Below are positions 54,955-62,853 of a DNA stretch of 63,160 bases, piece by piece (the first letter of the stretch is position 1; the number at the start of each line of letters is the position of its first letter). Source of the DNA: an uncultured Erysipelotrichaceae bacterium (lineage in GTDB: Bacteria; Bacillota_I; Bacilli_A; Erysipelotrichales; Erysipelotrichaceae); contig CALVCO010000003.1 of assembly GCA_944326095.1 (NCBI GenBank), positions 1 to 63,160 on the forward strand. Reading direction: 5' to 3'. The notes under the pieces were generated by a model. The model saw nothing but the letters and a program-made list of their open reading frames with translations. It was not told the origin of the DNA and ran no database searches. A program made the translations under genes and the position numbers.

Positions 54955-56475
54955 TTAAAGTCGCTTAATTAACTTTGATTGTTTTCTAGCATCATCAATT
55001 ATCTTATAGAGATCACTACCAGAATCTACATTAATCTTATGAATATTACCAGTATAAGTAATCACATCTTCATAAGGCACTAGGGTCATTTCTACCAATA
55101 ATGGTAATTTACATCCTCCTACTACCTCAACTATTTTTGAATTCAATCCTTTAACAAAATAAAATTTCTGATCTTTAAGATTAAATATTTCTGTTCCATC
55201 ACTATGATATCCACATATTACCATTACTCCTGTTTTAAACTTTTTAAAACTACGAATTAATGCTAAATCTTTTTGCGTCATATTATATGGATTATCCCTT
55301 AAATATTCATCAATTACCTTTGGATTTTTCCAAATATATTCATCAACTTTGAAATAATACTTATCTAATTTTTTAATATCGAAATAACTATCGCTTATAA
55401 GGGTTGCTAAATCTTTTTTAACTACTTTATGACATTTATTTGTATAAGCTATAAGCGATAACTGTACATCATAAAATCTTTGTAATTGATAAGGTTTTAA
55501 AAGTGATTTTGAAGTTTGCATTTCATTTTTAAAACTTTTATTTATCTCTTTAATTTCCTTTTTAGTTTCAAGCCATTGTTCATATGTTCTGCCATTTAAA
55601 GCAGGAGAAGGTATCTTTTTAAACAGATTCATAATAATATTTTTAATATTATCATCAAAATCATTCGCAAATCTCTCCATACCTTCTATATCTGCTAATT
55701 TCACATGATTATTAATGGCTAAAACACAAAAATAAAGCATCTTTTCATCATCAAATGCATTATATAATTGCTGAGTCTCTACTAAACAATGTGGCAAAGC
55801 ATCAGTATACAAATCTTTTAATAAATCAATATTTATAGGCGTAGTACCACCCATAGCCTTATTTTTTCTTGCTCTATCAATAATATCTTTTACATATATA
55901 TAATCATAATAACCAATCATCTTAGCTTTAATTTTAGGTTCATAATATAAATAAGTTTCAAAAACAAATACTGCTTGATGATTTAAAAACGGTTCAATTT
56001 TATTTTTATCTCTATCATCAGCAAGATCAGAAATCATATTAAAATAAACATCATAAGGTATATTCCCAACTGCCTTAAGAATACCAAGAGCTAAATATAA
56101 AAAGTCATCATGTCGTTTAGGTCGATTGGCAATTAAATCTTTAAGTAGTTCAACAAATTCATCATAAATATAAAATTTATTGTTAAATTCATTTTCATAT
56201 ATAATACACTTTTTTTGAAGTTTTAAAGCACGTAAATAATCATCAATATTCTCTATTTTATTTTCCCCATCAAATATTTTTTTAATAACATCTAACTCTT
56301 TATCCGTTATGATACTACTTAAATATCCATTATCTTCCATATAATTATCAATTATATTTTCTGCCATAACCGTTCTTGTTACTTTTTCATATGATTTTTT
56401 AGCTAAACACATTCTTTGATAGCTATCATAAAGCATTGGTTTTGGCATGTTTTTTGCATAATCAACAAAACGCAT
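54955..56475 (-). CDS. Tandem paralogue A, SEC-C/YecA-associated-like hypothetical protein
   Basis: A 506-residue cytoplasmic protein. It is closely similar over its whole length to the gene at 56780-58300, sharing PSPALNGRTYEQW, LLKPYQLQRFYDV, AYTNKCHKVVKKDL and VEVVGGCKLPLLVEMTL. The LNGxTxEQ motif and the late PLLVEMTLVPYEDVITYTG resemble the N- and C-terminal regions of SEC-C-motif proteins, though no SEC-C cysteines are present. I start at the ATG preceded by AGAGGTGAT, not an upstream in-frame one. No function is known. Confidence 0.75.
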   Translation of the reverse strand: MRFVDYAKNMPKPMLYDSYQRMCLAKKSYEKVTRTVMAENIIDNYMEDNGYLSSIITDKELDVIKKIFDGENKIENIDDYLRALKLQKKCIIYENEFNNKFYIYDEFVELLKDLIANRPKRHDDFLYLALGILKAVGNIPYDVYFNMISDLADDRDKNKIEPFLNHQAVFVFETYLYYEPKIKAKMIGYYDYIYVKDIIDRARKNKAMGGTTPINIDLLKDLYTDALPHCLVETQQLYNAFDDEKMLYFCVLAINNHVKLADIEGMERFANDFDDNIKNIIMNLFKKIPSPALNGRTYEQWLETKKEIKEINKSFKNEMQTSKSLLKPYQLQRFYDVQLSLIAYTNKCHKVVKKDLATLISDSYFDIKKLDKYYFKVDEYIWKNPKVIDEYLRDNPYNMTQKDLALIRSFKKFKTGVMVICGYHSDGTEIFNLKDQKFYFVKGLNSKIVEVVGGCKLPLLVEMTLVPYEDVITYTGNIHKINVDSGSDLYKIIDDARKQSKLIKRL

Positions 56476-56638
56476 TGTATCACCTCTACAAAAGCATAAC
56501 ATATTATAATTTCTTATAACATGTTTTTAAAAAACATTCATTACTTAAGATAATCAAAATTTTGACACTATTCCTAAATTTTTAAGTAAATTTAGGATAT
56601 TTTTATTTTCAAAAACAATTTATTTTCGATAGAGCATT

Positions 56639-56671
56639 AAAAAAGAGCCACTGTATAAAATACAGAAGCTC
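56639..56671 (-). terminator. Terminator after paralogue B
   Basis: GAGC..CTGTAT / ATACAG..GCTC hairpin followed on the minus strand by TTTTTT. The same sequence type recurs at 61375-61406. Confidence 0.75.
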
Positions 56672-56690
56672 AATTTTTTAGTTATAAATT

Positions 56691-56764
56691 GAGAGTGTAA
56701 AACAAACCGTGGCAAGTTAAGTTATGCGCGCTTTCTTAACTTACACGATTTATTTTACACTCTC
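56691..56764. repeat. 74-nt imperfect inverted repeat
   Basis: Twelve perfect pairs at the base (GAGAGTGTAAAA / TTTTACACTCTC), then AAA/TTT, CGTG/CACG and AAGTTAAG/CTTAACTT: 27 pairs around a 13-nt loop with GCGCGC. Each arm reads like an IS256-type terminal repeat, so this may be a fused pair of IS ends or a MITE. A structured RNA is the alternative. No target duplication is seen. Confidence 0.7.
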
Positions 56765-56779
56765 TAACTTTATATTATT

Positions 56780-58300
56780 TTAAAGTCTTTTAATAATCTT
56801 TGTTTGCTTTTTAACCTCATTAATCTCTTCAATAAGTTGACTACCTATATCTATAGTTAACTTATTAATATAACCAGTATAAGTAATCACATCTTCATAA
56901 GGTAATAAAGTCATTTCTACTAATAATGGTAATCTACACCCTCCTACTACCTCAACTATTTTTGAACCTAATCCTTTAACAAAATATATTTTTTGTTCCT
57001 TTAAATCCAAAATTTCTGTTCCATCATTATGATATCCACATATTACCATTAATCCTGTTTTAAACTTTTTAAAACTACGAATTAATGCTAAATCTTTTTG
57101 TGACCTATCATAAGGATTATCTCTTAAATATTCATCAATTACCTTAGGATTATTCCAAATATATTCATCAACTTTAACAATATACTTATCTAATTTCTTT
57201 TTATCAAAAAAATTATCACTTACAATAATCGACAAATCTTTCTTAACTACTTTATGACATTTATTTGTATAAGCTACAAGTGATAAATATACATCATAAA
57301 ATCTTTGTACTTGATAAGGTTTTAAAAGTGATTTAGAAGTTTGTATTTCATTTATTAAAGATTTTTTTGCTTCATGCACTTCTTTTTTAGCTTTTTCCCA
57401 TTGTTCATAACTTCTACCATTTAAAGCAGGTGATGGTAATTTCTTAAACAAATTCATAATAATATTTTTAATATTATCATTTTCAAATAATTCTATAAGT
57501 TTTTCTACACTTTCAATATCAGCTGTTATACGAGCATTATCTAGTGCCACAGCACATGCATAAATAACATGTTCATTATCAATAGCCTTATATAAATCTT
57601 TAGTTTCTTTTAAACACTGTGGTAATAAGTCAGCATATAAACCTTTAAATAAATTAATATCTAAAGCCAAATTACCACCCATAGCTTTTTCAGCTTTTGC
57701 TTCTTTGATTTCCTCATCTACAAATAAATAATCACTATATTCAATCATTAAAGTTTTTAATTGTGGATCATCATATAAATATGTTTCAAATTGAAATACT
57801 GCCTGACTTTCTAAAAATTTTTCAACCATCTCACTATCATTATCTTTAATAAATTGAGAAAGCATTTTAATATAAACATGATATGGCAAATTACCAACTG
57901 CCTTAAGAATACCTAAAGCTAAATTTAGAAAATCATCATTACGATTACGTTTAGTATTTTTTATTCTTTCAAATGACCCAATAAACTCATCAAAAACATA
58001 ATATGAATCACTATCATCGCCATAAACAATACACTTTTGATGTAATTTAAAAATTTTAGAAAAGTCTTCAGCCTTTTCTATTTTATTTTGTCCATTTAGT
58101 AATTTTTTAATTATATCAAGTTCATTATCTGTTACAATACTACTTAAAAAATCAATATTTTCTAAATAATAGTCAATTATCTCTTTAGCCATAGTTGTTC
58201 TTGTTACTCTATCATAATCTTTACAATCATAATAAATTCTTTGATAACTATCATATAGTACTGGTTTTTCCATTGTTTTAGCATATTCAGTAAAACGCAT
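56780..58300 (-). CDS. Tandem paralogue B, SEC-C/YecA-associated-like hypothetical protein
   Basis: A 506-residue copy of the neighbouring gene at 54955-56475, with which it shares nearly every segment and even the ribosome site AGAGGTGAT and start MRF. PSPALNGRSYEQW and GCRLPLLVEMTLLPYEDVITYTG are present here too. Divergence is highest in the N-terminal third (for example GSFERIKNTKRN), suggesting that part adapts to different partners. It is followed by the inverted repeat and a terminator, so the two copies are transcribed separately or with attenuation. Confidence 0.75.
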   Translation of the reverse strand: MRFTEYAKTMEKPVLYDSYQRIYYDCKDYDRVTRTTMAKEIIDYYLENIDFLSSIVTDNELDIIKKLLNGQNKIEKAEDFSKIFKLHQKCIVYGDDSDSYYVFDEFIGSFERIKNTKRNRNDDFLNLALGILKAVGNLPYHVYIKMLSQFIKDNDSEMVEKFLESQAVFQFETYLYDDPQLKTLMIEYSDYLFVDEEIKEAKAEKAMGGNLALDINLFKGLYADLLPQCLKETKDLYKAIDNEHVIYACAVALDNARITADIESVEKLIELFENDNIKNIIMNLFKKLPSPALNGRSYEQWEKAKKEVHEAKKSLINEIQTSKSLLKPYQVQRFYDVYLSLVAYTNKCHKVVKKDLSIIVSDNFFDKKKLDKYIVKVDEYIWNNPKVIDEYLRDNPYDRSQKDLALIRSFKKFKTGLMVICGYHNDGTEILDLKEQKIYFVKGLGSKIVEVVGGCRLPLLVEMTLLPYEDVITYTGYINKLTIDIGSQLIEEINEVKKQTKIIKRL

Positions 58301-58552
58301 TTTATCACCTCTATAATAAGTTTAACATATATAACTTATAGAAAGCTAAGAATATATATAATTTCTTATTCTACTATAAGAATTAATGCTACATACACTT
58401 TTATCAGCGTTAATATTTGACGAGATTTTTTAGCATTTATTTTCAAGAGAATTTATACATTCTTATCTGATCATTTTTATAACAACTTTTTCTCTTATCA
58501 TAAATAACTTTATATATGAATGATATAATATGTAAAAATTTGCTAACAAGTA
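58301..58552. other. Divergent intergenic region
   Basis: About 250 nt of AT-rich DNA between paralogue B and merR. It should hold the paralogue B promoter; I see no gene in it. Confidence 0.4.
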
Positions 58553-58589
58553 TTGACCTATACGTAGCGTACATGCTTATACTTTAGGT
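58553..58589 (+). promoter_or_regulatory. MerR-type promoter and operator
   Basis: TTGACC (58553-58558) and TATACT (58578-58583) are 19 nt apart, the long spacer expected for MerR-controlled promoters. A dyad with outer ACCTA/TAGGT arms spans it (58556-58589). Autoregulation of the downstream gene follows. Confidence 0.75.
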
Positions 58590-58607
58590 GTAAGGAGGTT
58601 ATTTGGT

Positions 58608-59483
58608 ATGTTATTAAATGAGATAATTAAAGAAGTAGGAATGACCAAACGTGCAATCAAATACTATGAAGAAAAAGGATTGTTATCGGTAAAGAAAGAT
58701 AATAATGGTTATCGTAATTATACGAAAGAAGATGTGGAAATATTAAAAAAGATTTCTGTATACAGAAAATTAGGTATTGGCATTGACGATATCAAAAAAC
58801 TTTTAGAAACTAATGACAAGCAAATTCTTCTAAACATATACCATCAAAAGTTAAAAGAAAATCAAGCACAAGAAATTGAGCTAAATGCTTTAAAAGATTT
58901 TATTGAGAATGGGGACCCGAATAAAGTAAATGAACTACTTGATTATGAAACTATTGAAAATGCAATCGTATCAATGTTACCTGAAGAAGAATGGGCGGAT
59001 TATTTAATCAGTCATTTCAAACCATTTCTTAATGTAAGGATCAAAACACCAGAACAAAAAGAAGCTTTTCAAAATATCTTAGAATATTGTGAGAACACTA
59101 CTTTAAAAACACCATTTATGATGAAATTAGGAATCAAACTTACTGGTGGTATCGTTAAGGAAACAAGAACAGCAGATGAAATGATTGCTTATTATCGTGA
59201 TATGAGTGAAGAAGAATATGAAAGATTAAAAGCAAGTGTATTAAAAGGCGCTAAATTAAAATCAGGTATTTTGAAATACCATCCAGCATATGTAGCTCAA
59301 AGAAAAATGATGAAACAATATCAGGACAAAGGTTACAACGATATATTCATTCCTAACCTTATGGTATTATCACCAAAATATAAAGAGTATAAAAAAGCCT
59401 TAGATAGCGTTAATGATAGAATATGTAGAGAACTTGGACTTCATTATGATTCGAACTTTAATCTAGTAATCAAAAAGCCATAA
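58608..59483 (+). CDS. MerR-family transcriptional regulator
   Basis: A 291-residue activator. The N-terminal winged helix-turn-helix (NEIIKEVGMTKRAIKYYEEKGLLSVKKDNNGYRNYT) is followed by a coiled-coil (to about 100). About 190 further residues form an effector domain with no cysteine cluster, so it is not a metal sensor. The C-terminal part includes MMKQYQDKGYNDIFIPNLMVLS. GGAGG precedes the ATG. No target gene follows on this strand, so it may act only on itself or on distant genes. Confidence 0.88.
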   Translation: MLLNEIIKEVGMTKRAIKYYEEKGLLSVKKDNNGYRNYTKEDVEILKKISVYRKLGIGIDDIKKLLETNDKQILLNIYHQKLKENQAQEIELNALKDFIENGDPNKVNELLDYETIENAIVSMLPEEEWADYLISHFKPFLNVRIKTPEQKEAFQNILEYCENTTLKTPFMMKLGIKLTGGIVKETRTADEMIAYYRDMSEEEYERLKASVLKGAKLKSGILKYHPAYVAQRKMMKQYQDKGYNDIFIPNLMVLSPKYKEYKKALDSVNDRICRELGLHYDSNFNLVIKKP

Positions 59484-59614
59484 AAAAACATATTTATTGC
59501 TCTTGTATTAGATAATTATAAAAAATTATCTCATCAGACAAGGAAGATATACTGATGCGTTTGATGCTTCCCTCACCAAAATGTTAAAATATAAAAGAAT
59601 TTCATTATAAAAAC

Positions 59615-59660
59615 AAATCCTCTGTCTTGAAGATACTCACTTCAATTCAAAGGATTTTTT
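59615..59660 (+). terminator. Terminator downstream of merR
   Basis: AAATCCT / AGGATTT with inner TTGAAG / CTTCAA pairing, followed by TTT. Confidence 0.6.
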
Positions 59661-59683
59661 ATATTTAAATAGTACAATTATTT

Positions 59684-59755
59684 GTTGACTAAGTAACACT
59701 TCAGAGTGGCTCAATTTTAAATTAAAAAATGGCTCATTTTTCGATTGACAAATAC
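59684..59755. mobile_element. IS21-like insertion end remnant
   Basis: TGTTGACTAAG precedes two spaced copies of TGGCTCA(A)TTTT (59706 and 59730 regions) and then CGATTGACAAATACA. Multiple short terminal repeats and a TTGACAAATAC edge are typical of IS21-family ends. No istA or istB remains. It forms the 3' end of the truncated NUDIX gene. Confidence 0.45.
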
Positions 59756-60015
59756 ATCATTATGACATCTTTTTTACCATTAAGTTCAATATGTCTTTCC
59801 CAAATCAAGTTTAATGGTTTAGTAATAGATAGCCCTACTTCTTCTTTAAGTTCTCTAATGCATGCATCTTCTTTGGTTTCGTTTTTTTCGATTTTCCCTC
59901 CCGGAAAAACCCACCATGCCTTACTTCCTTTAATTTTGTTTTGAATAAATTCGTATAGCAGAACTTGATTTTTACTATTAATGATTACTGCTCTGGATGA
60001 GTATCTGTCGATCAC
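59734..60015 (-). pseudogene. NUDIX hydrolase, C-terminally truncated
   Basis: A 93-residue frame with a complete NUDIX box GGKIEKNETKEDACIRELKEEVG (G-x5-E-x7-REU-x-EE-x-GU), so metal-dependent pyrophosphate hydrolysis would be chemically possible. Family members have about 130-150 residues; here the last strands are replaced by YLSIEK, encoded by the IS21-like end. It uses a GTG start at 60015 with AGGA 9 nt before it. Probably inactive. Confidence 0.75.
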
Positions 60016-60104
60016 TTGTCGTTCCTTTCTGCTTTATTTTAGCAAATTATAATTTTATCTAATGTCGTATGGTGATATTCATGAGATGGAATAATCACTT
60101 TCCA

Positions 60105-60425
60105 CTATTCCTCGGTGATCCCAAACAATACCTGCATGAAATTACGTCTTGCATAGAGTATGCGATCGATGTATACCATATCTTCTTCATAGCGATAAAA
60201 TGCAATATATCTACCACAAACCAAATAACGATAATCGGTCTTGATATCAACGATAGAAGTAAGCGGTGATCCTATTTCTGGGAAACTTATCAGCATGCGG
60301 ATCTTCTCCATGATTTTTGAAACAGTCTTATTGGCTGCAACTTCATTTAAAAGTTCATCTTTTATATAAGCTTTGATCTCATCAAGATCGTCGATCGCTT
60401 TCTTAGAAAAAACGATCTTAGCCAT
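60105..60425 (-). CDS. RelE/ParE-family toxin
   Basis: A 106-residue type II toxin. IVFSKKAIDDLDEIKAYIKDEL is the ParE/RelE opening, with the conserved basic strand YRYLVCGRYIAFYRYEED and VYIDRILYARRNFM near the end. It overlaps the antitoxin gene by 8 nt, the usual layout. It likely targets gyrase or translating mRNA. Confidence 0.9.
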   Translation of the reverse strand: MAKIVFSKKAIDDLDEIKAYIKDELLNEVAANKTVSKIMEKIRMLISFPEIGSPLTSIVDIKTDYRYLVCGRYIAFYRYEEDMVYIDRILYARRNFMQVLFGITEE

Positions 60426-60675
60426 TATTTTTGATGCCTAGCATGCTTTCTACAGTATCGATATCTATCCAGCCATCTTCTTTACCTGATTTTTCGCCAT
60501 TAGCTAATTCGCTCATAAGCTTTAAAATAGCTCTTGTCTTTTCATATTCTTCGATATCGATGATAGCATAGCGTCCTCGTCCATTCTTTGTAAGAAAAAC
60601 AGGTTCATCTACAGAGATATCTTTTAAGACATCAGTATAGTTTCTTAAATCGGAAATAGGTCTAATATTAGGCAT
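60418..60675 (-). CDS. Phd/YefM-family antitoxin
   Basis: An 85-residue antitoxin. IRPISDLRNYTDVLKDI is the DNA-binding Phd fold, FLTKNGRGRYAIIDIEEYE the conserved second half, and the acidic tail binds the toxin. I start at ATG 60675 after AGGAG, not at the far upstream in-frame ATG. It should repress its own promoter. Confidence 0.9.
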   Translation of the reverse strand: MPNIRPISDLRNYTDVLKDISVDEPVFLTKNGRGRYAIIDIEEYEKTRAILKLMSELANGEKSGKEDGWIDIDTVESMLGIKNNG

Positions 60676-60817
60676 GATAACATTCTCCTTTGCTGTAAAT
60701 ATTATAGCTATATTTAGCACTATATACAACAGTAATGTTGATTTACTTTTTAAATACATTGCGAAAAATACGTGTTATCGCCTCACAGGGGAAGCCTATT
60801 TATAGGAAAAAATAGTT

Positions 60818-61329
60818 ATGGCAATTACCGCAATCTGGGATATCAAAGATAGCTTGAGACTTGTCATCAATTATGCCGCCAACAAAGAAAAAACAGAGAT
60901 TGAAAATGATGATCTCATGAATAGCACCCAATATATCTCTCACGATGTTAAAACAGAAGACAAACAATATGTCACTGGCATCAACTACTCTTTGAAGATA
61001 GCATATGATGAAATGGCAGCTACAAAAAGAAGTTTTGGCAAGGAATCCGGCATCCTTGCCTTTCATGCTATTCAGGCTTTTATGCTAGGTGAAATCACAC
61101 CAGAAAAAGCACATGAAATTGGCGTTAATTTGGCAAACAAACTATGGGGTAATCACTTTGAAGTGATTGTTGCAACCCACACAGACAAGAAGCATATTCA
61201 TTAACATTTTGTCATTAACTCCGTTTCCTTTGTAGATGGAAAACGATATTACGACAATAAGCAGACTTACTATAAATTTCAAAAATCTTAGGATGAGTTA
61301 TGTATGGAACATGGACTATCCGTTATCAC
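60818..61329 (+). pseudogene. Relaxase/mobilisation nuclease, decayed
   Basis: The start MAITAIWDIKDSLRLVINYAANKEKT is that of MobA/VirD2-type relaxases from conjugative or mobilisable elements. Further on come YVTGINYS, FHAIQAF and VATHTDKKHIH. There the metal-binding HxH...H motif is broken by TAA (61202-61204), where homologues have Asn. After it the frame continues HFVINSVSFVDGKRYYDN, then meets another stop at 61291-61293 and fades. The element it once moved is no longer intact. Confidence 0.88.
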
Positions 61330-61374
61330 ACTAAAAGAAAAAAAGACCCTTATGTCGTATGTTATTCCAAAGCT

Positions 61375-61406
61375 AAAAAGAGCATCTACATACAATACAG
61401 AAGCTC
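61375..61406 (-). terminator. Terminator of the XRE membrane regulator gene
   Basis: GAGC..CTGTAT / ATGTAG..GCTC hairpin followed on the minus strand by TTTTT. The sequence is close to the terminator at 56639-56671. Confidence 0.65.
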
Positions 61407-61419
61407 AAATTTAATCATC

Positions 61420-61773
61420 TTATAATGATGGTACAGATGCAGTAAGCACAATGACAAGTGCAGCGATCGCAATAATGATCACAAAAGCTATAAAGGCAAT
61501 ACCAATGACTTTAAGTACCTTCATAATGGCATTAACGACGATCTCGGTATCGCTAACTTTTTTGACGACGATATTTTGGATATCGTTGTTTAAAAGATCA
61601 TCAATACTGACATTAAAGGCTTTTGATAATAGTTTTAATTGTTCAGGGTTAGGAGCTGTTTCTTCTAGTTCCCAATTGGATATCGTCTGCCTTGTGACAC
61701 CAATGATATCACCTAGTGCTTCTTGCGAAAGATTAGCTTCTTTCCTTAATTTTAAGATGTTTTCACCTAACAT
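61420..61773 (-). CDS. XRE regulator with C-terminal membrane helix
   Basis: A 117-residue protein. LGENILKLRKEANLSQEALGDIIGVTRQTISNWE is a typical Cro/CI helix-turn-helix (1-60). The last ~35 residues (VIGIAFIAFVIIIAIAALVIVL) form one membrane helix. Such membrane-tied regulators are common in gut Firmicutes; the signal is unknown. AAAGGAAGG lies upstream of the ATG. Confidence 0.85.
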   Translation of the reverse strand: MLGENILKLRKEANLSQEALGDIIGVTRQTISNWELEETAPNPEQLKLLSKAFNVSIDDLLNNDIQNIVVKKVSDTEIVVNAIMKVLKVIGIAFIAFVIIIAIAALVIVLTASVPSL

Positions 61774-61927
61774 AATTTTTACCTTCCTTTCGTCATCAAT
61801 ATATCCAATTTTCTATTTTACCTTCTAGCGAAGACCTTTGGAATCGTGTCAAAGATATTTAACATTGATAAATTTAAAGGTATATGAACTTGTTTCCCCC
61901 TCGATAAATGGATGTCCAAAGACTTTA

Positions 61928-61953
61928 AAAGGGATATCCGAAGACATCCCTTT
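61928..61953 (-). terminator. Terminator of the acetyltransferase gene
   Basis: AAAGGGAT / ATCCCTTT hairpin just after the stop, with TTTT on the minus strand. Confidence 0.7.
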
Positions 61954-61955
61954 GA

Positions 61956-62501
61956 TTATGATTTCACTTTTGCCGGATTTCCATATGCTATCGAATTGCT
62001 TGGAACATCTTTTGTTACTACACTTCCAGCACCGATAACCGAATTATCACCAATAGTAACTCCAGGCAAAATGGTACAATTTCCCCCGATCCAGACATTT
62101 TTGCCAATAGTTACAGGTTTCCCGAATTCAACATCCGCAATCCTTTCTTCTGGATCTAGTGAATGGCAAGCAGTATAAATATGGGTGTTTGGTCCGATCA
62201 AAGTATGTTCTCCTATTTTTACAGGGCAAACATCTAGTATCACACAGCCATAGTTAAGCATTACGTTTTTTCCGATAGAGATATTGTATCCATAATCACA
62301 GTAAAAAGGTGGTTTGATCCAAAATACGCCATCAGTATTGATTAATTTTCTCATCAATCGTGATTTCATATTTATCTCATTGAAACTTCTCTTGTTATAC
62401 TTGGTACATATTCTGCTTGCTCGTGCTCGATCAAGAACAAGTTTGGGATCAGCCGGATTGTATTTTTCTCCAGCTATCATTTTTTCTTTTTCTGTTTTCA
62501 A
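61956..62501 (-). CDS. Maltose/galactoside O-acetyltransferase-like protein
   Basis: A 181-residue left-handed beta-helix acetyltransferase of the Maa/LacA/NodL family. The N-terminal [18 protein letters not shown] region and [38 protein letters not shown] with the catalytic histidine are clear, as are the hexapeptide repeats ([19 protein letters not shown]). It acetylates a sugar from acetyl-CoA. It has its own terminator. Confidence 0.92.
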   Translation of the reverse strand: MKTEKEKMIAGEKYNPADPKLVLDRARASRICTKYNKRSFNEINMKSRLMRKLINTDGVFWIKPPFYCDYGYNISIGKNVMLNYGCVILDVCPVKIGEHTLIGPNTHIYTACHSLDPEERIADVEFGKPVTIGKNVWIGGNCTILPGVTIGDNSVIGAGSVVTKDVPSNSIAYGNPAKVKS

Positions 62502-62521
62502 TCTTATGGTTCCTTTTAATG

Positions 62522-62764
62522 CTATAAACTATTCTTATCTTTTTTGATTAAAGAACCTATTCCCAAGCCCAAGCATAAACTTATGCCTACACCAAAACAT
62601 ATACATAAAGGGATGTTGTCAGTAAAAATACCTACAACAACTCCCAATGATGTTCCGATACACATTCCTATTGACATTCCCTCTAACATATAAGTTTTGG
62701 TTTCATCTTTAATCTCTTTCTTATTATCTATAATCATCCCTTTTAAAAAAACTAATCTTAACAC
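62522..62764 (-). CDS. Small glycine-rich membrane protein
   Basis: An ~80-residue protein with two hydrophobic helices rich in glycine ([32 protein letters not shown]) and a basic end. The start is uncertain: GTG at 62764 has AGGT nearby, while the ATG at 62737 has GGG directly against it. The function is unknown. Confidence 0.6.
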   Translation of the reverse strand: MLRLVFLKGMIIDNKKEIKDETKTYMLEGMSIGMCIGTSLGVVVGIFTDNIPLCICFGVGISLCLGLGIGSLIKKDKNSL

Positions 62765-62803
62765 CTTTACCTACAAGCCAAATGGAACAATTGCAACTGT
62801 TGC

Positions 62804-62828
62804 AAAAACGATTTTGAGATAAATCGTT
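62804..62828 (-). terminator. Possible terminator after the MazF-like gene
   Basis: AACGATTT / AAATCGTT stem followed on the minus strand by TTTTTGC. Confidence 0.45.
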
Positions 62829-62853
62829 GCAAAAATCCTCTTAAGAATAATAA

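Noticed and set aside
56691-56764. Inverted repeat as the terminator of paralogue B
   Set aside because: It lacks a T run on the minus strand, and a regular terminator lies just downstream.
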